From: Longimicrobiales bacterium
GTDB taxonomy: Bacteria > Gemmatimonadota > Gemmatimonadetes > Longimicrobiales > Gaopeijiaceae
Assembly: GCA_028279425.1 (NCBI GenBank)
Contig: JANQNV010000290.1
Coordinates: forward strand, 1-53,887
Direction: 5' to 3'
DNA: 53,887 nucleotides
The translations under genes were made by a program, and so were the position numbers. This document shows positions 42,176 to 51,467 of the stretch, one piece after another. How positions within the stretch are numbered: position 1 is the first letter of the stretch; every line of letters starts with the position of its first letter. Below the pieces are notes generated by a model that was given only the letters and a program-made list of their open reading frames with translations, made no database searches and was not told the DNA's origin.

Positions 42176-45145
42176 ATGTCGGGTCCAATGTCTGCATGTC
42201 CACCGTTCAGCCGATTCAGGCGAGCGGCCGTCACCGGTGTCGGCCTCGTGCTGGCGTCGATGCTGGTGACCATTACGGGTGTCTCGGCCCAGGAGCCGGG
42301 ACGGATCACCGGGTTGGTGACGTCCGCACGCTCCATGGCCCCCCTGTCGGAGGTCCAGGTCTACATCCAACCCACCGACCAGGGCGCTCTCAGCCGTCAG
42401 AGTGGTCGCTACCTGATCCTCAACGTGGCCCCCGGGACCTACACGGTCGCCGCTCAGCGGATCGGGTACGCCACCCAGACCCAGGAGATCACCGTCCAGG
42501 CGGGGCAGGAGACCGTGGTCGACTTCGTGATGAGCGAAGAGGCCCTGGGACTCGACGAGATCGTGGTCACCGGAACGGCGGGTGCCGCCCGGCGGCGCGA
42601 GGTTGGTAACGTCATCAATCAGATCAACATGAGCGACGTTCCGGCGCCGCCCACCAACGTCGACCAGATTCTGGCCGGCCAGGCGCCGGGGCTCCAGATG
42701 AACATCGGTTCCGGTGCCGCGGGCTCGGGCGCGCAGATTCGCCTCCGGGGCGCGGTGTCGGTCAGCCAGTCCAACCAGCCCCTGATCTTCATCGACGGGA
42801 TCCGGGTCAAGAGCGACGCCTACGCCAAGAACGTCCCGCCCACGGGCTTCCAGGGCCGTTCGGGCAACACCACCGCCTCGCCGCTGAACGACATCAACCC
42901 GAACGACATCGACCGGATCGAGGTCATCAAGGGGTCGGCCGCCTCCACCCTCTACGGGACCGAGGCTGCCGCCGGAGTGATCCAGATCTTCACCAAGCGC
43001 GGCTCCTCGGGGGCGGCGCGGTGGACGGCGCAGATCGACCAGGGCCTCAACCGGCTCAACCCCTTCCAGCCCGATGTCGACGTCCGCTCTCCGGACGACC
43101 CGACGTTGGCCGACCTCCCGCTGGGGCAGTACAGCTACCAGTTCATGAACATGGATCCGTTCCTGCGCAACGGATACCGCAATCGGTACGCCCTGTCGGT
43201 GGCGGGCGGTGGGCAGGCCCTCCAGTACTTCATCTCGGGCCAGACCGAGGCCAACGAGGGCGTCCTGCCCAACGACAGCGAAGACAAGGTGAACCTCCGA
43301 GGCAACTTCACCTTCACGCCGCTGTCGAACCTCAGCCTGCAGGTCAACACCTCCTACACCCGGACCGACATCAGCAACACGGCCACGGGCAACAATGCCC
43401 ACGGCCTCACGCTGAACGCCTTCCGCCGGGAGCGGAACTACTTCTCGTCGGGTGAGACCGAGCTGCTGAGCCTGCTGCTCGACCAGGACATCACGACGCG
43501 GATCGACCGGATCATCCTGGGCTCGACCATCAACTGGCAAACGACCTCGAACTTCACCAACAAGTTGGTGGTGGGGTACGACCAGGCGAACCAGGACGAC
43601 CGGAACCTCCGGGGCTTCGGGTTCGTGCGCGCCCCGCTGGGGATTCTCAGCACCCTCAATGCCGACTTCACCACCCTCACCGTCGACTACGTCGGTAGCT
43701 ACCAGATGGATCTCGCCGACGACATCTCCACCACCGTTTCGTTCGGTGGGCAGAGCATCACGAACGAGACCCGGCAGCTGAATGCCGAGGGCCGGGACTT
43801 CCCCGGTCCCGGTGAGCCGGACATCGACGCGGGCGGGATCACGCTGGGCTTCGAGAACCGCCTCCGGGTCGTGAACGCGGGCTTCTTCGCCCAGGCGTTG
43901 TTCGGCTTCAGCGACAAGTACTTCATCACCGCCGGCTTCCGGATGGACGGGAACAGCGCCTTCGGTGAAGACCTCAACCTCCAGTTCCTGCCCCGGCTGT
44001 CGGGCTCCTACATCATCTCGGACGAGGGCTTCTGGAACGACTCCTGGGGTTCCGTCAAGCTGCGGGCGGCCTACGGAGAGTCGGGGCGTGCCCCCGGCGC
44101 CTTCGACGCGGTCCGGACCTGGAACCCGGTCGGATACGGCGGCGTCCCCGCCTTCTGGCCCCTGAATCTGGGGAACCCGAATCTGGGCCCCGAGCTGACG
44201 GCTGAGACCGAGCTCGGCTTCGACTGGGCCCTGTTCGACAGCCGTCTCAGCACCGAGTTCACCTACTACCGCCAGAAGACGACCGGTGGACTCTTCAACG
44301 TGCGCTTCCCCCCCTCGGCAGGTTTCGCGACGAGCCAGTCCGAAAACGTGGGTGAGATGGTGAACGAGGGGCTCGAAGTCGCGATCTTCGCCAACCTCTT
44401 CGATGCCGAGCAGTGGGGCTTCGACCTCGCCACCAACATCTACACGAACCGTTCCGAGGTGCTCAGCCTGGGCGGCGCCGTGCCCTTCACGGCCGGCGGC
44501 GGATGGGTCTTCGAGGGCGAGCCGATCATGGCGCGCCGGGGCATCCGGTACCGGAACGGCGACCAGGTGGCCGCTCCGCGGGTCTGCACCGAGGCCGACG
44601 GCCCCGACGCCGTCTGCTTCGAGCGGGACGCCTTCCTCGGCCCCGCTCAGCCCGAGCTGGTGCTGAACTTCACCCCGACCATCCGCGGTCCGAAGGGGAT
44701 CACCCTGTCGGCCCGGACCGAATACCAGGGCGGGGCCTTCATCCAGGACGGGGCGTCCCGGAACGGGATTCGCCGGAACGTCCGCTGGCCTACCTGCGCG
44801 GCGTACTACGAGCTGGCCGACGCCGGCCGGGGCGACGAGGCCTCCATGCAGCTGCAGAAGAGCTGCAACCCGCGCGAACACGAGGGTGGTATCAACATCT
44901 ACTCGGCCGACCACTTCCGACTGCGCGACGTGACCCTGCAGCTTCCCCTCGGCGAGCTGCTCCCGGGGTCGAGCAGCTCCATGCTCACCCTCTCGGCCCA
45001 GAACGCCTTCCTGCACACCTTCGACATGCCGGGCTTCGACCCGAACATGCTGGGCAACACCGGCTTCGACTCGCAGAACCCTGCGATCACCGAGCACATT
45101 CCGGCTCCGGCCACCTTCCTCGTGTCCCTCCGCATGGTCTTCTAG
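42176..45145 (+). CDS. SusC/RagA-family TonB-linked outer-membrane receptor
   Basis: ATG 42176 has AAGGAG 7 nt upstream; 989 residues. The signal peptide ends VSAQE. A carboxypeptidase-regulatory-like domain (about 40-120: GRITGLVTSARSMAPLSEVQ onward) leads to LDEIVVTGTAGAARRREVGN, the usual start of the plug. The plug (about 140-270) has VDQILAGQAPGLQM, IRLRGAVSVSQSNQPLIFID and IEVIKGSAASTLYGTEAAAG. The rest is a 22-strand barrel ending in FLVSLRMVF, with the terminal Phe needed for barrel insertion. It should import oligomeric nutrients with the SusD partner encoded 52 bp downstream, using TonB energy. Substrate unknown; no glycoside hydrolase or polysaccharide lyase is nearby, so peptides or other organics are possible (inference). 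Confidence 0.95.
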   Translation: MSGPMSACPPFSRFRRAAVTGVGLVLASMLVTITGVSAQEPGRITGLVTSARSMAPLSEVQVYIQPTDQGALSRQSGRYLILNVAPGTYTVAAQRIGYATQTQEITVQAGQETVVDFVMSEEALGLDEIVVTGTAGAARRREVGNVINQINMSDVPAPPTNVDQILAGQAPGLQMNIGSGAAGSGAQIRLRGAVSVSQSNQPLIFIDGIRVKSDAYAKNVPPTGFQGRSGNTTASPLNDINPNDIDRIEVIKGSAASTLYGTEAAAGVIQIFTKRGSSGAARWTAQIDQGLNRLNPFQPDVDVRSPDDPTLADLPLGQYSYQFMNMDPFLRNGYRNRYALSVAGGGQALQYFISGQTEANEGVLPNDSEDKVNLRGNFTFTPLSNLSLQVNTSYTRTDISNTATGNNAHGLTLNAFRRERNYFSSGETELLSLLLDQDITTRIDRIILGSTINWQTTSNFTNKLVVGYDQANQDDRNLRGFGFVRAPLGILSTLNADFTTLTVDYVGSYQMDLADDISTTVSFGGQSITNETRQLNAEGRDFPGPGEPDIDAGGITLGFENRLRVVNAGFFAQALFGFSDKYFITAGFRMDGNSAFGEDLNLQFLPRLSGSYIISDEGFWNDSWGSVKLRAAYGESGRAPGAFDAVRTWNPVGYGGVPAFWPLNLGNPNLGPELTAETELGFDWALFDSRLSTEFTYYRQKTTGGLFNVRFPPSAGFATSQSENVGEMVNEGLEVAIFANLFDAEQWGFDLATNIYTNRSEVLSLGGAVPFTAGGGWVFEGEPIMARRGIRYRNGDQVAAPRVCTEADGPDAVCFERDAFLGPAQPELVLNFTPTIRGPKGITLSARTEYQGGAFIQDGASRNGIRRNVRWPTCAAYYELADAGRGDEASMQLQKSCNPREHEGGINIYSADHFRLRDVTLQLPLGELLPGSSSSMLTLSAQNAFLHTFDMPGFDPNMLGNTGFDSQNPAITEHIPAPATFLVSLRMVF

Positions 45146-45197
45146 GAGACGAACGATGAGAAACGGAACCACGAACCGGACGACCGGAGGGCACACG

Positions 45198-46598
45198 ATG
45201 GACCATACCCAAAACCGACCCCGGGGCCTCGCGCCCCGGGGGCTGGCTCTGGCGGCGCTCGGTCTGAGCACCGCCCTCGCCGGCTGTGATTTCGAGGTGA
45301 TCAACCCCGGCCCGGTGGAAGACGACTTCCTGGACCGGGTGGAGGCCCACGCTGCGGTGATCGCCGGAACCGCCCGGATGTTTGCCGACGGTCTCGACAA
45401 CATCGCCCTGACCGGGGCCTCGGTGAGCCGAGAGCTCTTCCCGGCGGGATCCACGGGGAGCTTCGGGATCTCGAACTTCCAGCAGGAAGGCTTCCTCTTC
45501 TTCGACGACACCCACGTGGCGTGGACCGAGCAGCAGCGGGCCCGCTTCATGGCCGAAGACGCCTTCCGGCGCTTCGGCGAGTCGACCGAGGTGGACCGCA
45601 GCTCCTACGACCTCGCGGCCGAGGCGGCCCTCCTGGCCGGGTACGCGAACCGGCTTCTGGGGGAGAACTTCTGTGAGGCGGTCCTGCCCACGGAGGATGG
45701 CACCTCGAGTGGGGCACTCCCGTACACGGCCTTCCTCGAGCGGGCCGAAGACTGGTTCAGTCAGGCCATCACCATCGCCACGGCGGCGGACGCGTCGGAG
45801 ATCGCCAATGCGGCGCGGGCGGGGCGTGCCTCGATCCGGGTCGACCTCGGGGATTGGGCCGGCGCGGTTCAAGACGCGCAGGCCGTGCCGGCGGGCTTCG
45901 TCTACCAGGCCGGCTACAACCAGCTGGATTCGGAGCAGTTCAACCGGATCTACTGGGCCAATGCGGGGCAGCCCTATCGCTCCGTCTCCACCTGGAACAC
46001 CCAGTGGGAGGAGTACTACGCGACCACCGGTGACCCGCGGGTCTCCTGGTTCTGGCGCGACTCGGACACGGACGAGCCCTTCGACGCCTTCGAAGTCGGT
46101 CTCCCCGCCAACGATGCCGATGCGGGCACGGGTGACGCCGCGGTGGCCGTCGTGGAGGACTCCGTTCCCAACGGACTGGTGCCCCACTTCGTCCAGACGA
46201 AGTACCCCCGGGAGGCCTCGAACATGAATCTCTCCACCAAGTGGGAGATGAACCTCATCGAGGCCGAGGCCGCGCTGCGGGGCGGGAGTATCGCTCCGGC
46301 CTTCGATCTCATGAACCTGCGGCGGGCCGATCTGGGGATCGATCTCCTGGATCCCACGGGGCTGTCGCTGGACGAGGCGTGGACCCTGTTCCGGCGGGAG
46401 CGAGGCATCGAGCTCTGGCTGGAAGCGCGGCGCATGTGGGACCTGCGCCGGTGGGAGATGGACAACGCTCCGGGTGAGCTCCACTTCCTGGAAGACAAGA
46501 ACGATCCCCGGTCGTTCCTGCGTGCCGATCAGACGCTCTGCTACCCGATTCCGCGGGCCGAGCGTGAGGCCAACCCGCTCCTGCCGCTGAACCCCTAG
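45198..46598 (+). CDS. RagB/SusD-family nutrient-binding outer-membrane lipoprotein
   Basis: I choose ATG 45198 because GGAGG lies 7 nt upstream; an in-frame ATG at 45156 has no clear ribosome site. The 466-residue product has a lipobox with Cys30 (LSTALAGC, then DFEVINPG). It shows the SusD layout: an N-terminal helical TPR-like part with the family DFEVINPGPVEDDFLD start, EQQRARFMAEDAFRRFGE, and a C-terminal end with MNLIEAEAALRGG, FDLMNLRRADLGI, LFRRERGIELWLEARRMWDL and CYPIPRAEREANPLL. It caps the SusC barrel and delivers ligand. Last gene of the pair, followed by a strong hairpin. Confidence 0.93.
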   Translation: MDHTQNRPRGLAPRGLALAALGLSTALAGCDFEVINPGPVEDDFLDRVEAHAAVIAGTARMFADGLDNIALTGASVSRELFPAGSTGSFGISNFQQEGFLFFDDTHVAWTEQQRARFMAEDAFRRFGESTEVDRSSYDLAAEAALLAGYANRLLGENFCEAVLPTEDGTSSGALPYTAFLERAEDWFSQAITIATAADASEIANAARAGRASIRVDLGDWAGAVQDAQAVPAGFVYQAGYNQLDSEQFNRIYWANAGQPYRSVSTWNTQWEEYYATTGDPRVSWFWRDSDTDEPFDAFEVGLPANDADAGTGDAAVAVVEDSVPNGLVPHFVQTKYPREASNMNLSTKWEMNLIEAEAALRGGSIAPAFDLMNLRRADLGIDLLDPTGLSLDEAWTLFRRERGIELWLEARRMWDLRRWEMDNAPGELHFLEDKNDPRSFLRADQTLCYPIPRAEREANPLLPLNP

Positions 46599-46633
46599 GG
46601 TAGGCACGCAGGACGGGCCATACGGCCATGACG

Positions 46634-46667
46634 AGAGGGCGGGGGGCCGATCGGCCTCCCGCCCTCT
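46634..46667. terminator. Strong bidirectional terminator hairpin
   Basis: A 15-bp stem (AGAGGGCGGGGGGCC paired with GGCCTCCCGCCCTCT, one G-T pair) closes a GATC loop, between the convergent susD-like and lipoprotein genes. A short TCGTTT follows on the plus strand. Confidence 0.8.
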
Positions 46668-46689
46668 ACGTCGTTTCAGCGCTGTTCGG

Positions 46690-47181
46690 CTAGAAGGGGA
46701 ACGAGAAACGCAGGAGGGGAATCGGGAGCACCCGGCTCTCGGGAGGGCCGGGAGGGGTCCCGCCGTCCGTGCCGCCGCTGTCCTGGAACTGACCCACCAC
46801 GATGTAGGCGAGGATGCCCGCCGCCACGCCCGCCCCGAGGTACGTCTTGCCTCGGTCCAGCGACCGGGTCTCCACCTCGCGGACCTCCGCGAACGGCACG
46901 CTGATCACCTGCTTCAGGATGCGGCTCGTGCCCGTGGGGGTGATGCGCCCGATGGCGGTCTCCACCATGAGATTTCCGCCCTGTTGATCGACCAGCTTCC
47001 CCTCCATGAGCCGGTCCTCGGTCATCCGCACCTCCTCGAGGCGCTCGGCGGCCTCGGGCGCGAGCCGAACGCGCACGTCCCGTCCGGGCTCGAGCATTCC
47101 GGGGTCGGCCACCTCGTACTTGTAGCATCCGGTGCCGGCGAGAAGGGCGGCCGCGAGGGCGAGCGGGGTCAGCCTCATCAT
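46690..47181 (-). CDS. Small envelope lipoprotein of unknown function
   Basis: ATGATG start; 163 residues. Lipobox ALLAGTGC, then YKYEVADPG. Residues about 30-110 alternate short strands (DVRVRLAPEAAERLEEVRMT, GKLVDQQGGNLMVETAIGRI, VISVPFAEVREVETRSLDRG), a pattern like small SH3- or LSM-like beta barrels. A hydrophobic helix (TYLGAGVAAGILAYIVVGQF) near 115-135 could cross or sit on a membrane. A Gly/Pro linker and IPLLRFSFPF end follow. I recall similar lipoproteins in Gemmatimonadota but no name or function. Divergent from the sortilin-like gene with a 155-bp gap; no clear promoter is visible there. Confidence 0.7.
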   Translation of the reverse strand: MMRLTPLALAAALLAGTGCYKYEVADPGMLEPGRDVRVRLAPEAAERLEEVRMTEDRLMEGKLVDQQGGNLMVETAIGRITPTGTSRILKQVISVPFAEVREVETRSLDRGKTYLGAGVAAGILAYIVVGQFQDSGGTDGGTPPGPPESRVLPIPLLRFSFPF

Positions 47182-47336
47182 TCGGGTCCTGGAACGGGTC
47201 GATGAAAGGGGGGAATCGAGCGTCGCAACCTACGCCGGGCGCACTCGCGCCGGAAGGAGGGTTGTGTCTTGCCCCCAGGGGGCTCGCGCCCCCATTTGTT
47301 GCATTCCGGAGTACGTCGATCGATGAAGGAGGATCC

Positions 47337-50300
47337 ATGCAGCGCCCCGCCGTCCCCGTCGTCCGTTCCGTCCGCCTCCTCCAGGCCACCGTCTTCGGGG
47401 CCGCCCTCCTCTTCATGGCTCCGCTCGGAAGCGCGGCTCAGACCAGTCCTCCCGACGTCATGCCGGCCGAGCTCCTGTCCGGGCTCGACTGGCGCATGGT
47501 GGGGCCCACGCGGGGCGGAGCCTCCACCGCGGTGGCGGGCCACCCGGCGCATCCCGGCACCTTCTACATGGGCGTCCGGGGCGGCGGCGGCATCTGGAAG
47601 ACGGTGAACTACGGCAACAGCTGGGAGCCCGTGTCGGACGGCTTCATGCGCACCTCCTCGACGATCGGCGCCATCCGGGTGGCGCCTTCGGATCCCGATG
47701 TGATCTACGCCGGGACCGGGACGGATGGAATCCGGAGCAACGTCATCGTCGGTCAGGGGGTCTACCGCTCCACCGACGCAGGCGCCACCTGGGACTTCCT
47801 GGGGCTCGAAGACGCGGGCCAGATCGGTGCGGTGGAGATCCACCCGGAGGATTCCGACGTGGCGTTCGCCGCCGCCTTCGGTTCGCCCTTCGGACCCAAC
47901 CCCGAGCGCGGGGTCTATCGGACGCGGGATGGGGGGCAAACGTGGGATCACGTGCTCTTCGTCTCGGACTCGGTCGGTGCCATCGACCTGGACCTCCACC
48001 CCACCGATCCCAACACGATCTACGCCGGGCTCTGGCGCGCCGAGCGGGAGCCCTGGAGCATCATCAGCGGGTGTGACGCGTGTGGCGACGGGATCTGGAA
48101 GTCGACCGACGGCGGGGACAGCTGGCGCCAGGTGACCGACGGCCTCCCCCAGGGGCTCATCGGGAAGATCGACCTGGCGGTGTCGCCCGCCGACCCGGAC
48201 CGCGTCTACGCCCTCGTGGAGGCTCCCGAAGAGGAGGAGGGGCTCTACCGATCCGACGACGCCGGCGAAAGTTGGAGGTTCGTGGCCGGGGGACGCTATC
48301 CCAAGTCCAACCCGTACGCCACGGTCGAACTGATGGAGCGCCCGTTCTACTACACCAATGTGGACGCCGATCCCACCAACGCCGACGTCGTCTACGTCAA
48401 CAACGAGCGCTTCTTCAAGTCCACCGACGGGGGTGAGACCTGGGCCATCCACCCCACCCCGCACGGCGACAACCACGACATGTGGATCAACCCCGACAAT
48501 CCGGACCTCTTCATCCAGGCGAACGACGGCGGGGTGAATGTGACCTTGGACGGAGGGCAGAGCTGGTCCACTCAGGCGAACCAGGCGACCGCCGAGCTTT
48601 ACCAGGTCGATGTGGACGACCAGTTCCCCTACTGGCTGTATGCCGGGCAGCAGGACAACACCACCATCTCCGTGCCCAGCCTGCCGCCAGCCGAGCCCGC
48701 TCCGGCGGGAGCCACCTCGTGGTGGAAGGCCGTCGGCGGCTGCGAGACGGGGCCGGCGGTGCCCAAGCCCGGCGACCCCTCCGTCGTCTACGCGCCCTGC
48801 AAGGGCACCTTCGACCTCTTCAGCATGAACACCGGCCAGGCCCGGGGGCACTACGTGGGGGGCGAGTTCCTCTACGGCGTGAACCCGGCCGAGCTGGAGT
48901 TCCGCTTCCAGCGGACCACGCCGGTGGAGGTGTCTCCGCACGATCCCAACACCGTCTACCACGGCTCGCAGTACGTGCACCGGACCCGAGACGGGGGCAC
49001 GACCTGGGAGACCATCTCTCCCGACCTGACGGCGTTCAAGCCCGAGTACCAGATGCGCTCGGGTGGCCCCATCACCAACGACATCACGGGTGAGGAGCAC
49101 TACGGGACCCTCTACGTGATCGAGGAGTCCCCGGTGGAGCCGGGGGTGATCTGGGCCGGAGCCAACGATGGCCCCGTCCACGTGACGCGCGACGGCGGAG
49201 ACAACTGGACCGAGGTGACGCTACCGGGGTGGGGTGAGGACGGGCGCATCAACTCCATCCACGCCTCCCTTCACGCGGCGGGGACGGCCTACGTGGCCGG
49301 ATACCGTTTCCTCCTGAACGACTTCGCGCCGTACGCCTACCGCACGACCGACTTCGGACGGACGTGGACCCGGCTCACCGACGGGACCAACGGGATCCCC
49401 GAGGACTGGCCGGTGCGGGTGGTGCGGGAGGACTCGGAGCGGCCAGGGCTACTGTACGCCGGGACCGAGTTCGGCATGTTCGTGTCGTTCGACGACGGGG
49501 CGCGCTGGCAGAGCCTGCAGTTGGACCTCCCTCGGACGCCCATCACCGACCTCGAGGTGGTTCAGGGTGATCTCGCCATCTCCACCATGGGGCGAGGCTT
49601 CTGGATCCTCGACAACGTCACTCCGCTCAGGCAGGCCGATGCCGGTCTGGCGTCGGCCCCCGCCCACCTCTTCGAACCTCGTGCGGCGCACCGGGTCCGC
49701 TACCGCGGCACCTCGGACTACGGGGCCACCGCTCCCAGCGACCCCGAGTACCCGTCCCCCGGAGCCGTGGTCGACTACTACCTCGGCAGCGAACCCTCCG
49801 GCGAGGTGAGCCTGGAGATCCTCGACGAGGCCGGGACTGTGATCCGTGGCTTTTCGAGCGCCGCCGACGGCTACACCTACACCGAGACCCAGGAGATGCG
49901 GGCGCCCTACACGGTCCGCTCCGGCGAGCCTTGGGTCGACAAGGGCGCAGGAGCGCATCGGTTCGTCTGGGATCTCCGGCACCCGGGTGCGTGGACGCCC
50001 CCCGAGGTGACCGGCCTCTATGGACGGCCCAGCGAGGAGGGCCCCCTGGTCACGCCGGGGATGTACCAGGTCCGCCTCACGGTGGGGGACTGGAGCGAAA
50101 CCCACGCGCTCGAGGTCCGCATCGATCCGCGCGTGGCGGCCGAGGGGATCACCGTGGCCCAGTTGGCGGAGCAGGAGGCGCTGAATCTGCGCATCCGGGA
50201 CGCCTTGGCTGAGGCCGGTGCGGCGGCCCAGGAGCTGCTGACGCTCAAGGAGCGGGCCTCGGGGGCGCAGGCCGAGCGACTCCAGGCCCTGTGGGACGAG

Positions 50301-50510
50301 CTGGTCACGGTGCGGCAGGGCAGCTACCCGACGCCCAAGCTGCTGGACCACATCGACTACCTGGGCGGGATGGTGTCGAAGGGCGACGGCCCGCCCAGCC
50401 GGGACGGGCTCGACCGCTTCGAGGTCCTTCGCCAGCGCCTGGACGACTGGATGGAGCGCTTCAACGAGATGCGTCGGGTGGTGGCCGACGACGCGATGGA
50501 GGGGGGCTGA
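47337..50510 (+). CDS. Secreted VPS10/sortilin-like BNR-repeat (sialidase-fold) protein
   Basis: ATG 47337 has GAAGGAGG 4 nt upstream; 1,057 residues, normal for the family. A signal peptide ends LGSAAQ. Residues about 45-770 are beta-propeller blades with BNR/Asp-box-like motifs: GGGIWKTVNYGNSWEPVSDG, GVYRSTDAGATWDFLG, GVYRTRDGGQTWDH, GIWKSTDGGDSWRQ, LYRSDDAGESWRF and FKSTDGGETWAI. The C-terminal part (about 790-1057) has the family's beta sandwich (ASGEVSLEILDEAG-like strands), the HRFVWDLRHPGAW motif and a helical tail. These proteins are usually called glycosyl hydrolase or sortilin-like, but true hydrolase activity is unproven. A Cys pair (GCDACGDG near 242-245) lies in one blade. Its stop converges with the creatininase-like gene 7 bp away. 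Confidence 0.9.
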   Translation: MQRPAVPVVRSVRLLQATVFGAALLFMAPLGSAAQTSPPDVMPAELLSGLDWRMVGPTRGGASTAVAGHPAHPGTFYMGVRGGGGIWKTVNYGNSWEPVSDGFMRTSSTIGAIRVAPSDPDVIYAGTGTDGIRSNVIVGQGVYRSTDAGATWDFLGLEDAGQIGAVEIHPEDSDVAFAAAFGSPFGPNPERGVYRTRDGGQTWDHVLFVSDSVGAIDLDLHPTDPNTIYAGLWRAEREPWSIISGCDACGDGIWKSTDGGDSWRQVTDGLPQGLIGKIDLAVSPADPDRVYALVEAPEEEEGLYRSDDAGESWRFVAGGRYPKSNPYATVELMERPFYYTNVDADPTNADVVYVNNERFFKSTDGGETWAIHPTPHGDNHDMWINPDNPDLFIQANDGGVNVTLDGGQSWSTQANQATAELYQVDVDDQFPYWLYAGQQDNTTISVPSLPPAEPAPAGATSWWKAVGGCETGPAVPKPGDPSVVYAPCKGTFDLFSMNTGQARGHYVGGEFLYGVNPAELEFRFQRTTPVEVSPHDPNTVYHGSQYVHRTRDGGTTWETISPDLTAFKPEYQMRSGGPITNDITGEEHYGTLYVIEESPVEPGVIWAGANDGPVHVTRDGGDNWTEVTLPGWGEDGRINSIHASLHAAGTAYVAGYRFLLNDFAPYAYRTTDFGRTWTRLTDGTNGIPEDWPVRVVREDSERPGLLYAGTEFGMFVSFDDGARWQSLQLDLPRTPITDLEVVQGDLAISTMGRGFWILDNVTPLRQADAGLASAPAHLFEPRAAHRVRYRGTSDYGATAPSDPEYPSPGAVVDYYLGSEPSGEVSLEILDEAGTVIRGFSSAADGYTYTETQEMRAPYTVRSGEPWVDKGAGAHRFVWDLRHPGAWTPPEVTGLYGRPSEEGPLVTPGMYQVRLTVGDWSETHALEVRIDPRVAAEGITVAQLAEQEALNLRIRDALAEAGAAAQELLTLKERASGAQAERLQALWDELVTVRQGSYPTPKLLDHIDYLGGMVSKGDGPPSRDGLDRFEVLRQRLDDWMERFNEMRRVVADDAMEGG

Positions 50511-50522
50511 CCCGAGGTCAGC
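50506..50522. terminator. Compact hairpin holding both convergent stop codons
   Basis: GCTGACC-CGA-GGTCAGC, a 7-bp perfect stem with a 3-nt loop. The TGA of the BNR gene and the TGA of the creatininase-like gene both lie in the stem arms. No T-run, so termination strength is uncertain. Confidence 0.45.
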
Positions 50523-51354
50523 GTGCCTCCATCAGCTGGCGGATCTGGCGAAGCGCGGCGTCGACCTTGAACTGGATCCCGCGTACCCCGCGCTCCACCG
50601 AAGCGCGCGTCGGGTCGCCGGAGACGCCGCTGTCGTCGAAGCCGCCCCCCGGAGCGAGCTTGTCGGTGCGGATGTGACGTGGGTCGACGGCCAGGAGCTG
50701 TGAGGTGTCCGAGATGCCGGCGTGACCGCCGATCGTCTCGGGTGTCTCACCCTGTGAGACCAGCCACTCCCGGAAGCCGTTGTTGCCGTAGTAGTCCCCG
50801 ACGAAGTGGACGCGGGCCGCCTCGCCCGCCCACTCGGCGTTGAGCATGTCGGCAACCTGCTCCATCCCGCGCTGGTTTCCGCCGCTGTCGCCGATCATGA
50901 CGATGTCCGTGAAGCCGTGCACCGCCAGGCTGCGCGCCGCGTATTCGAGGAGCTTCACGTAGAACTCCTCGGGGAAGGTGATGGTGCCGGCCTTCGACAT
51001 GTGTCCGCGCGTCGGGTTGTTCACATCCCCCTCGGGCACGTAGGTGACCACCGGCGCCACCAGGGCGTTGCCGAGCTCGCGGGCGATCATCGCCGAGGCG
51101 TGGTTCACGATGAACTTGTGCTTGCCCAGCACCATGTGCGGGCCGTTCTGCTCGGTCCCCGCGGTCGGAATGATGACCGTGGTCGTGCCGTTGTCGATGG
51201 CATCGCGGACCTCGGTCCACGTCAGCTCCTCGAGAAACACCGACGGGAGGATCTGGGCGTGCGCGGGGATCGCGACGCCGAGGGAGAAGGCCAGGGCGAC
51301 GAGGGCGAGGGCTGCCGGGGCAGAGCCACGCAGGGCGCGGGAGAGACGGTTCAT
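50518..51354 (-). CDS. Exported creatininase-family amidohydrolase-like protein with altered metal ligands
   Basis: ATG 51354; 278 residues with a signal peptide ending PAHAQ, so it acts outside the cytoplasm, unlike classical creatininase. The fold is recognisable: VIIPTAGTEQNGPHMVLGKH, VTYVPEGDVNNPTRGHMSKA, GTITFPEEFYVKLLEYAARS, HGFTDIVMIGDSGGNQRGME and ISDTSQLLAVDPRHIR. In Pseudomonas creatininase the ligands are E34, H36, D45, H120 and E122. Here EQH becomes EQN, the Asp position is His (GKH), and GHGGN becomes GDSGGN. I recall a related subfamily with EQNGPH and GDHGG; this copy also lacks that His. Substrate and activity are uncertain. It lies 113 bp after tctA on the same strand, so it may belong to the tct operon. 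Confidence 0.82.
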   Translation of the reverse strand: MNRLSRALRGSAPAALALVALAFSLGVAIPAHAQILPSVFLEELTWTEVRDAIDNGTTTVIIPTAGTEQNGPHMVLGKHKFIVNHASAMIARELGNALVAPVVTYVPEGDVNNPTRGHMSKAGTITFPEEFYVKLLEYAARSLAVHGFTDIVMIGDSGGNQRGMEQVADMLNAEWAGEAARVHFVGDYYGNNGFREWLVSQGETPETIGGHAGISDTSQLLAVDPRHIRTDKLAPGGGFDDSGVSGDPTRASVERGVRGIQFKVDAALRQIRQLMEAR

Positions 51355-51467
51355 GATTCGCCGAGGGTGCCGGGTTCGAAGCGGGAGCGGCGATGCGCGC
51401 CGCACGAAGGTCGGTCGAGAGTGCCGGCGGGACCGGCGCCCGGCAAGGGTCGAGGGGGAGCGTCGGG

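Noticed and set aside
42092..45550. A minus-strand open frame of about 1,150 codons opposite susC
   Set aside because: Its length follows from GC-rich codon bias on the coding strand. The plus strand has unmistakable plug and barrel motifs.
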